Assembly: GCA_949361645.1 (NCBI GenBank)
Contig: OX442416.1
Coordinates: forward strand, 9,107,129-9,171,128
Direction: 5' to 3'
From: Spongilla lacustris
Taxonomy: Eukaryota; Porifera; Demospongiae; Spongillida; Spongillidae
DNA: 64,000 nt
Each line of letters starts with the position of its first letter. Positions within the stretch are counted from its first letter, which is position 1. Below the pieces are notes generated by a model that ran no database searches, was not told where the DNA came from, and worked only from the letters and a program-made list of their open reading frames with translations. Both the position numbers and the translations under genes were made by a program. Positions 57,627-64,000 of this stretch are shown here, piece by piece.

Positions 57627-60182
57627 CTAGGTTTGGATTTTCCTATTAGTAATTGAGCTCCATTTGTTTACAGCTGATTCAAAGTCAAACTCATCAAGAG
57701 AAGGGCCTTGTATACTGATACGAAGTAAAGCATCCAATGTGACTGATTTAAGCCTATTTCGTATTCGAGTTTTCACTCGTTTCATTGTTGAGAATGCACG
57801 TTCACAATCAGCAGTATTGATTGGAATCACAAGAGCCAAATTAGCTAAGCAAGATAGCTGTGGGTAGACAGGGTTTAGCTTTTCATTTACAAGATCTTTC
57901 ATCACTTCAATAGCTTTAGCGTTACTGTAATGATCTTGTAGCATATAATAAAATGACTCCCACTCCTTTCTCAATTTCTCAGCACTTACTGGAGCATCTT
58001 CACCTGTTCCATAGTGAGAAATTAGAAGTTGTAGTTTTTCTTTGTAGTTATGGGAAACCTTATCCCTCTCTTCATCTGTAGCAGCATAAGGAGGGGGAAT
58101 AAATATGTCAAATCCCTGTAAAAGCTCTGCAAAAGTAAAGCGATCATTTAGGTTCTGTAGGAGTAAGTTCAAAAAGGGCTGGCGAACATGTTTGTTAAAT
58201 GTATCCTTAATATTAGGCGGTATCCTTATATTAAACTCTTTCAACTCATCATTCAGTGCTGCATCTGTTGCTGTAACATCTGGTGGAGTTTTAGCATCTC
58301 TATAGGAAGTCAGGGTTTTCATGCATGCATTAAGATGTGGCTGAATCATTGAAAGTTGGATATAAGTTCCTTGAAACAGTCGAGAAAGGTGAGATAGATG
58401 TGGTAACACTTCAGACATTAAATGCAAGCAAGCAATAAAGTGGTAAGACTTCATCACTTTGACTAATCCTACAGCCACTGCTTCTCCATTCTCAGCTGCT
58501 TCCCTTTCAAGAGCTGTCAAAACTGCTGCCAAACATCTTCTAAGTGTTTGTACTGCTTGGTCATGGGACAACCACCGAACATCCTTAGCCTCCTTCAGCT
58601 TTAGATATGTTGAATTCAGCATCTCGTGTATAGCCTTCAAGCCTGATGTTCGCACAGGACTTGCCTGGAAAAACCAAAAAAGTGTCGACAAACTCCTTTT
58701 AAACTTGCTGACATAATCAACATCTTCTCCTGCTTGTGAACATGCTAAAGCAAGACGGTGAGCAGCACAGTGAATACTCACAAGATACTGATTGCTATGG
58801 TGCAACCTAGTTGCTACTCCTGTCACCCTACCAGTCATTACTGCAGCACCATCTGAACCAAATCCCATCATTTTGTTGGTAGGCAGCTCTTTTTCAACTA
58901 AATAGGCTCGAATGGCTTCTTCAATGCACTCAGCTGTTCCATTCACGAGATCAACAATACGCAGGAACGTACTGCATGGCTCACCCAGTTCAGAAATGTA
59001 TCGGCCATACAAAACAAGCTGTTTAGTGATTGATACATCAGTACTCTCATCTATCATTAGCCCATAAAATGGGCTGGTACGAAGAGCATGAAGCTGAGAA
59101 TCTTCTATCTGCTGAGCAAGAGTGATAACTAGCTCTTGGATGATACGTTCGCTCGTATAGTGAGCATTTCCACCCACATTCAGTGCTGACAAGTGAGTAC
59201 AACCAAGGTTCTTTACAAGGGACAGTAGTGGCTCATAGTTTGTAGTATGAGCAATCTCTTGTTTGCACAGCCAGTAAAGGCATTTCATAGCAGCAATCAG
59301 AGCTTGTCTCTGAAGTGTTACTTGCTTATCTAGAGCTTCTTTGATACCACCTCTGGCCCTAACCATTTTACATGCACGCTCCTGTTCTAGTGCCTCTCTA
59401 TGCATCACAGATCCTTCATGTCTAGACAGCATATCCTTACGAATAGTGACACAAGGCTCCTTATTCCAAACCACAGATTGGTTTTGGCGATTCCTTGTAT
59501 TAAATTTGTGACAAAGCTTGCAATACATCCCCTCTCCCTCACAGTAGTAAACCCAGGTGTATTCGGTTTCCCAACTGCTTAGATAGCCAGTTTTGTGTTT
59601 CAACCTGTCTGCCTGTCTGACATTCTTTGGATGTACCAAGCTTGAGTCTATGCTGTGAGAAAGTGCTTCCTTAGACTTTCTGCTGGTACATTGTTCATTT
59701 AATCTACAGGCATGGCTATTAGATGGTTGATGAGATGGAGAGATGCAGCTGGCACTGGAAGTAGCAATGTAGCTAGTACATGTAGATGGGCCCTAATCAG
59801 AGGTAGAGACATAGCTGGTAGATGGGCCCTCATCAAAGGTAGAGACATAGCTGGTAGATGGGCCCTCATCAGAGGTAGAGACATAGCTGGTAGATGGGCC
59901 CTCATCAGAGGTAGAGACATAGCTGGTAGATGGGCCCTCATCAAAGGTAGAGATGTAGCTGGTAGATGGGCCCTCATCAGAGGTAGAGACATAGCTGGTA
60001 GATGGGCCCTCATCAGAGGTAGAGACATAGCTGGTAGATGGGCCCTCATCAGAGGTATTTAAGTAACTGGTAGATGGCTGTGCAAAGGTTGTAATGCTGC
60101 TAGCAGATGGCTGGTCAGAGGTTGACAGTTTAGACTTAGGAGAAAAAAAAGAAGTAATCTTTCCTTCTCTAGTCCGTTTCAT
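57627..60182 (-). pseudogene. hAT-family transposase, one nonsense codon
   Basis: A single frame of about 850 codons runs from ATG at 60,182 (MKRTREGKITSFFSPKSK) to the stop at 57,627. It is broken only by a TAG at 59,793-59,795, where a GAG in a tandem repeat has become TAG. After the repeat it has a TTF/BED-like zinc finger (YCKLCHKF and RHEGSVMH), hAT catalytic-domain motifs (YGLMIDESTDVS, MGFGSDGAAVMTG, SIHCAAHRLALACS), and the C-terminal dimerisation region (INTADCERAFSTMKRVKTRI). This is a full-length hAT transposase of the kind related to ZNF862-like proteins. It would catalyse cut-and-paste transposition with 8-bp target duplications. A TTG at 59,639 is not a plausible start. The otherwise intact frame suggests recent activity or a sequencing error. 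Confidence 0.85.
59780..60062 (-). repeat. In-frame 36-bp tandem repeat in hAT N-terminus
   Basis: Seven complete copies and a broken eighth of a 12-residue unit, TSDEGPSTSYVS, with TF and YI variants. The repeat is in frame and acidic/serine-rich, lying between the basic N-terminus and the zinc finger. The premature TAG lies in the last copy. Confidence 0.9.
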
Positions 60183-60933
60183 TTCTAAGTATGCCTACTA
60201 TGGACAAGCAACTATACGGGGCAACACAAGAACGTAAAATCTCTTTTATCGAACAGCGCGCGCTATTGTGTTACGTTATTTTTAAATACGGTCGATAACA
60301 CAATTGCGTAACCGCATTGCGCGTAATTAATTCTGCGTCGTTAAGTGTATGCACGCTAAAAAAGTAGAGGGTGATTGTAAAATCTTTGAATTGGTAGAAC
60401 TGGTATAAGTGGAACTAAGTCGTAGCCATATCAGCTGGTAGATAAACAGAGTATTCATGTTGCCATGGTAACTTCATTCACCCAAAAATCGTTTTTCACT
60501 TCACAGCCTATGATTAGTTTATGGAACTGATTATTTTTTAAATTGCCATGTACAGTATGGTAGTTAAATAAAAACAGCAACGTGGAGTTCCTTTTTTTAC
60601 TAAGGAAATGAATGTAAAAGTTCCTAAAAGCCAATTGAACACTGAGTTTTGGGAAGTTATTGGTATGGTAGCTATGCAGGCAATGGATCATACTATGTGT
60701 ATGCCTCTCCCATATATGGACATGCCGGCATGCCGACACCTCTTCCATATGGGACACAGTTTTTGGAGTGTTTTAATTATTATACAATCTTCTCGCCCTT
60801 CCTCTGCAGTCTGTAGCTGATCCTATGATGAATCCTTTGAGGAGCTTGCTCTTGACGTTGAGGGATGGAAGAGTACGTTTCAATTTGAATGCCTCCTTTG
60901 CTGTTGTAGCCTTTTAACACCTATGCTCCTCAC
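60183..60933. other. hAT 5' flank and intergenic sequence
   Basis: CpG-containing sequence at 60,235-60,345 (GAACAGCGCGCGCTATTGTG, CATTGCGCGTAATTAATTC) directly upstream of the hAT ATG may be its promoter. Beyond that no gene is recognised. A palindromic CCATATATGGACATGCCGGC stretch lies near 60,711. Confidence 0.4.
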
Positions 60934-61040
60934 CTCCAAATTTTCGATCCAGAGATGTTGTCTGACATTATATACCAGCATACTAGCCGCCATACACGCA
61001 TTTAGTGTTGTTACATTTTCTCCACTGAGCATATTCTGTT
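60934..61040 (-). CDS. Possible exon, function unknown
   Basis: Between a possible AAAAG acceptor and a good GTGAGG donor the frame reads QNMLSGENVTTLNACMAASM, then LVYNVRQHLWIENLE, phase 2 to phase 0. Composition is protein-like, but the acceptor is weak and the family unknown. It could belong to the minus-strand gene with exons at 61,857-63,900. Confidence 0.3.
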
Positions 61041-61289
61041 CTTTTGTGTATGTGTGTGAATGGACTAGGTAATGTAGGAATGAATTCTCTATTATATTCA
61101 AACACAATATAATGTCTAGACCTGATGATGGAACACACGAGGGCTACTAAACAACAATATCAATAATTATAATTAATTTCAATTCATTGCTATGAATGTT
61201 GTTTGTGCACAAAACTAAAAACAAAACTCTAGACATACTAAATAAATGCCGGGCTGCATGTCACATGATTCTCATGTGATGCTTTTCAT

Positions 61290-61733
61290 GTGTCACAAAA
61301 CTGTTACTTTGAATGTTGCTATGGCAACATACACACTGTGTCGGTACATGGTGCACTGGTTGTCCAACCACTTGGGATAGTAACGTATCTGATACACCCC
61401 AGGAGTGTCCGGAGCCTGTATGAAAGAATAGGAATGGGGAGGAGGCAAGTGGGCGTGATGGAAAGGAATACAGTAGATGAAGTACCATCTTATACATGTA
61501 CCTTCATCGTCATGGTTCCAGAGGCTTCAGCCTTTGTGTTGCATTCGGACAATAAGCATGACTTGCCATATAAGGAGTATATCCCTGTGGGATGGGAAGT
61601 AAAGTGGACCAAGACCAGACATTACTTCATATACCGATTTTGTCATTCGATGAAACTCTGTTCTTCTCTCTGTTTAGTGCCCACTGAACTGTTAGCTCAC
61701 TCCCAACGAGTGCCTGAGAATAAGTCATTATAA
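61290..61733 (+). CDS. Hypothetical open frame, 147 codons
   Basis: The longest unexplained frame in this part, with normal amino-acid composition (for example YTCTFIVMVPEASAFVLHSD, KEYIPVGWEVKWTKTRHYFI). No splice logic, family match or opposing gene supports it, and it lies amid minus-strand exons. Could be chance or a retroelement piece. Confidence 0.25.
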   Translation: MSQNCYFECCYGNIHTVSVHGALVVQPLGIVTYLIHPRSVRSLYERIGMGRRQVGVMERNTVDEVPSYTCTFIVMVPEASAFVLHSDNKHDLPYKEYIPVGWEVKWTKTRHYFIYRFCHSMKLCSSLCLVPTELLAHSQRVPENKSL

Positions 61734-61856
61734 TGTATAATGGGTACATGCAGTGAAGCATAGTACAGATATAAATGCACTCTAATACAGAAGACAAACT
61801 CACTCACACACATTTGTACACACACACCTCACACATAAGCAAACACACACACACAC

Positions 61857-61952
61857 CTGTTGTGGCTCCACACTCAAGGTAGGACTTCCAATGACATCAT
61901 AGGGGAGGGGACAGTACCCAGTGGCCGAAGATGTGGTAGTCTTAATGCACAC
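61857..61952 (-). CDS. Exon of unidentified minus-strand gene
   Basis: A 96 bp exon, phase 0 at both ends, between AACCTTTCAG and GTGTGT. It encodes VCIKTTTSSATGYCPLPYDV, then IGSPTLSVEPQQ. Joined to the exon at 63,621 the product reads LESGVPYAVK then VCIKTTTSSATGY, which resembles the last strands of a fibronectin type III domain (l.pGv.Y.vkV...tssg.G). That reading is inference only. Neighbouring exons share the phase. Confidence 0.5.
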
Positions 61953-62269
61953 CTGAAAGGTTGTTGACGTACACAAAGTGCAATGAGCCTGCAGTAGGCT
62001 ATGATTATTCTGCTGCACGAATGATCATGATGTAGCATAGCTCATGGCTATCGTTCATAGCTCATGGCTATTGTTAATGAAGAGGTTTCTTCACAGTAAC
62101 TGTTCGCAGTTTTATTCTTTTTAAGAAATCGTGTCACTAGACACATTTCATTACTATGAAACAAAGGAAATATGTTTTACTTCTCAGCAAAAAGCTATTG
62201 GCCAGATTGTGGCAGGCTTGCATGGGCAAACTATATTGAGGGAGAATTAGCACCACAGTTTTCCTAGCT

Positions 62270-62440
62270 TATCAGCATATATAGTTTTGTAATTGCTGCT
62301 ATGGTAACAGTTGATGTGGTAATGCCTTTATTACACACTAATGACCACACCCACCTTGGCTCTGGCAGCCAGACATAACAGCTTGGAATGGTCATATTAT
62401 CAGGAACTACGATAGTAGTTCCTATATAGGAAATCGACCC
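62270..62440 (-). pseudogene. Partial duplicate of the exon at 63,793-63,900 with its intron
   Basis: CCAAGCTGTTATGTCTGGCT, then GCCAGAGCCAAG and GTGGGTGTGGTCATTAGTGT, on the minus strand matches the 3' part and donor of the exon at 63,793-63,900 and ~80 bp of its intron (ACCACATCAACTGTTACCAT). The 5' part of the exon is missing, and the likely acceptor (CCTATATAG) gives a 67 bp, out-of-phase exon. Probably a decayed tandem duplicate. Confidence 0.55.
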
Positions 62441-63135
62441 GGGTCGTGAAATCATTAAAAACGCGACCCGCGTATAACTCGCGTACCAGCTCTTGTTGCT
62501 ATCGAAACAGAAGGCAAAGACGGTCATTTTAATGTTTTGTTCCAGTCTTCAAACTATTTGCTTTAAGGGAACGAAAAAGCTCGTGTATTTCCTCGTCCCC
62601 AGGCCAATTCTTCTCCGTCGTCGTCGTCGTCGTCGTCTTCTAGCGCGAGTACAACTCGGGATAGGAATGGTTTTAAAGAGCGTAAGTTATACCGATTGCT
62701 TTAGAATCTCCTGGAAGGGCATCTTCAGCTATCAGATGTACGAATAAAGGAGCCGTCCATAAAGTACGTCACGCCAGAGATAATCTGTATATAATCTCTG
62801 GTCACGCGCAAGGGGGAGGGGGGGGGGGGGTCTCAGTCAGCGTGACGATGCATACATTAAGTATACCATTCAGTATGGGATAATGCGTGACGAGGGGGTC
62901 CATAATAAAAAGCGCGACGTACTTTATGGACAGCCCCTCATAAAACTGATTACGTAATCATTACGAGTGCTATGTTTAACCGTTCCCATGGCGACACTTA
63001 CGTATATTTAGAATTGTGTAAACAAGAGGAGAGCTAGAGAGGAATACCTCTAAAGTCGAGACGACGAGTTAGAATTCTCCCGCGTTCCGTACAGTGATCC
63101 CAAACAAAAGCGGGTGTCTGCTCGTAACGGTAATT
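62440..63135. repeat. Dispersed repeat, copy 2 (copy 1 at 22,930-23,420)
   Basis: Shares GCGTATAACTCGCGTACC, TTGTTGCTATCGAAACAGAA, TTTAAGGGAACGAAAAAGCT and GTGTCTGCTCGTAACGG with copy 1, in the same order. This copy is more CpG-rich, has a short (CGT)n at about 62,616-62,636, and is split by the small element at 62,749-62,939. Confidence 0.65.
62749..62939. mobile_element. ~190-bp MITE nested in the dispersed repeat
   Basis: The left end GGAGCCGTCCATAAAGTACG is matched in reverse at the right end (GACGTACTTTATGGACAGCC). Terminal inverted repeats are about 26 bp. ATAAA occurs on both outer sides and may be the target duplication. The interior has an AGAGATAA/TTATCTCT-like hairpin near 62,776-62,803 and a G-run at 62,818-62,830. 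No coding capacity. Confidence 0.75.
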
Positions 63136-63194
63136 GAAGCGGGGGGGGTATAAAAAAATGATAATAAAAAAATAGAGGGAACAAGTAAAGAAAA

Positions 63195-63455
63195 ACCGTT
63201 CTCTGACGAAAAAGTTGGTGGGATATAGGAATTGGAGGCAAAGGTGGTGTAAAAAGGAGGGGAACAAGGTTGCGACAAAAGGGAAATGAGACAAAAATCC
63301 TATATTTAGCACGTGTAAATGTAACAGAACCAAACGAAGTGCTAAATATAGTCTCATCACGCTTTTCTCAAAACCTTGTTCCCCTCCTTTTTACACCACC
63401 TTTGCCTCCAATTCCTATATCCCACCAACTTTCTCATCAGAGAATGCTTTACTTT
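63195..63455. mobile_element. Inverted-repeat MITE-like element, copy 2
   Basis: Arms TCTCTGACGAAAAAGTTGGT through GGAATTGGAGGCAAAGGTGG, and in reverse CCACCTTTGCCTCCAATTCC through ACCAACTTTCTCATCAGAGA, pair over ~100 bp. The centre has TATATTTAGCAC facing GTGCTAAATATA. Same family as 23,622-23,880. Confidence 0.8.
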
Positions 63456-63620
63456 ACTTGTGGCTGTAGCCTTTCCCACCATTGTTGAGGGAGGTATGCG
63501 CTACTTTATGCATCATACGGTAAATTCGATGAAAGTTATAGCATTGCCATATGATGCATAAAGTAGCACATGCATCAAGTTTAAAAGTAACTGTAATGAC
63601 ACACACACATACACACATAC
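63456..63620. repeat. Short inverted repeat in intron
   Basis: GCGCTACTTTATGCATCATA near 63,498 faces TATGATGCATAAAGTAGCAC near 63,550, giving ~20 bp arms with a ~30 bp spacer. A short (CA)n precedes the next exon's donor. Confidence 0.75.
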
Positions 63621-63725
63621 CTTAACAGCATATGGCACTCCACTCTCCAGGTCAGTCATCAGGTAACCATTAATTGATGCTGTGCTGTCCTCAATGCTCA
63701 TCTCTTCAATCACACTCTCCAGTTT
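63621..63725 (-). CDS. Exon of unidentified minus-strand gene
   Basis: A 105 bp exon, phase 0 at both ends, with acceptor GTGATAAG and donor GTATGTG. It encodes KLESVIEEMSIEDSTASING, then YLMTDLESGVPYAVK. The end resembles the F-G strand part of a fibronectin type III fold, but this is not certain. It sits 67 bp downstream of the exon at 63,793, a short intron like the THUMPD1 one. Confidence 0.6.
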
Positions 63726-63792
63726 CTTATCACGCTGTTATGGTAATAGTTGATGTGGTAATGCTTTATTGCACACTAATGACCACACCCAC

Positions 63793-63900
63793 CTTGGCTA
63801 AGACAGCCAGGCATAACAGCTTGGACATGAACATATCATGGATCTTAACATTCCTACTATTGTTGAGGGATGCACGGTAGGTAAGCACACCATTATCATC
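63793..63900 (-). CDS. Exon of unidentified minus-strand gene
   Basis: A 108 bp exon, phase 0 at both ends, with acceptor TCCTCACCAG and donor GTGGGT. It encodes DDNGVLTYRASLNNSRNVKI, then HDMFMSKLLCLAVLAK. Splices in frame to the exon at 63,621. Further 5' exons would lie beyond the window. A broken duplicate is at 62,355. Family not recognised. Confidence 0.6.
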
Positions 63901-64000
63901 CTGGTGAGGAAGAAATGTTAAACAGAGTGGGTGTTTTAGGGGAGTACATTCAGGAACCAAAGGAAGAGGGAGAGGGAGATTGTGGAAATGTTGGTAGTTA

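Noticed and set aside
57627..59639. A separate 670-residue hAT protein starting at 59,639
   Set aside because: The start would be TTG. The frame continues upstream through the tandem repeat to an ATG at 60,182, interrupted only by one TAG.
57664..60062. Plus-strand frames over the hAT gene
   Set aside because: Opposite-strand shadows of the transposase and its 36-bp repeat.

Overview
The window looks like nuclear DNA of an animal, most likely an early-branching marine metazoan such as a demosponge. It is AT-rich, and its genes are split by GT-AG introns, one only 55 bp long. It carries an ankyrin/Roc-COR/Death-type gene, a THUMPD1-like gene, and DNA transposons of the pogo, hAT and Tc1/mariner types. 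The self-complementary motif TACATGTA is scattered almost everywhere. The sponge assignment is inference. I see no bacterial operons, rRNA or tRNA.

Layout. 0-2.2 kb: a Tc1/mariner-like scrap, then a minisatellite that folds back on itself. 2.4-18.7 kb: a mosaic of reiterated modules with many (AC)n tracts. Inside it lie three 5' exons of a THUMPD1/Tan1 homologue on the + strand, with one apparent frameshift and no 3' half found, and a retroelement fragment. 20.3-22.6 kb (- strand): two exons encoding part of a Roc GTPase domain, a COR domain and a C-terminal Death-like domain. Upstream of these on the same strand, from 26.9 to 57.2 kb, are single-repeat ankyrin exons, nearly all phase 0. They may be the N-terminal part of the same gene or several related genes. 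The layout recalls the ANK-Roc-COR-Death order of DAPK1, but no kinase is seen. Among them sit a ~2.5 kb inverted duplication (23.9-26.4 kb), strong hairpins near 25.1 and 29.2-29.4 kb, and a pogo element (31.8-33.4 kb) that keeps its termini but has lost its DDE domain.

39.9-54.6 kb is the most unusual part: a set of related fold-back elements separated by (TA)n. The largest, 40,702-54,250, has outer inverted repeats A/A', inner inverted repeats C/C', and a nested 9.4 kb palindrome (B/B') built from about four copies of a ~2 kb C-rich unit. The A'-C' junction on the right side lacks B and serves as an empty-site reference, so B appears to have entered one arm of an older ~4.1 kb element. Partial duplicates of an ankyrin-exon segment flank this block.

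57.6-60.2 kb (- strand): a nearly intact hAT transposase frame broken by one nonsense codon in a 36-bp tandem repeat. 60.9-63.9 kb: exons of an unidentified - strand gene, mixed with repeats and two small inverted-repeat elements.

All similarities were judged by eye and from memory of protein families. No search or alignment was run. Edges of repeats are approximate unless exact junction bases are described.
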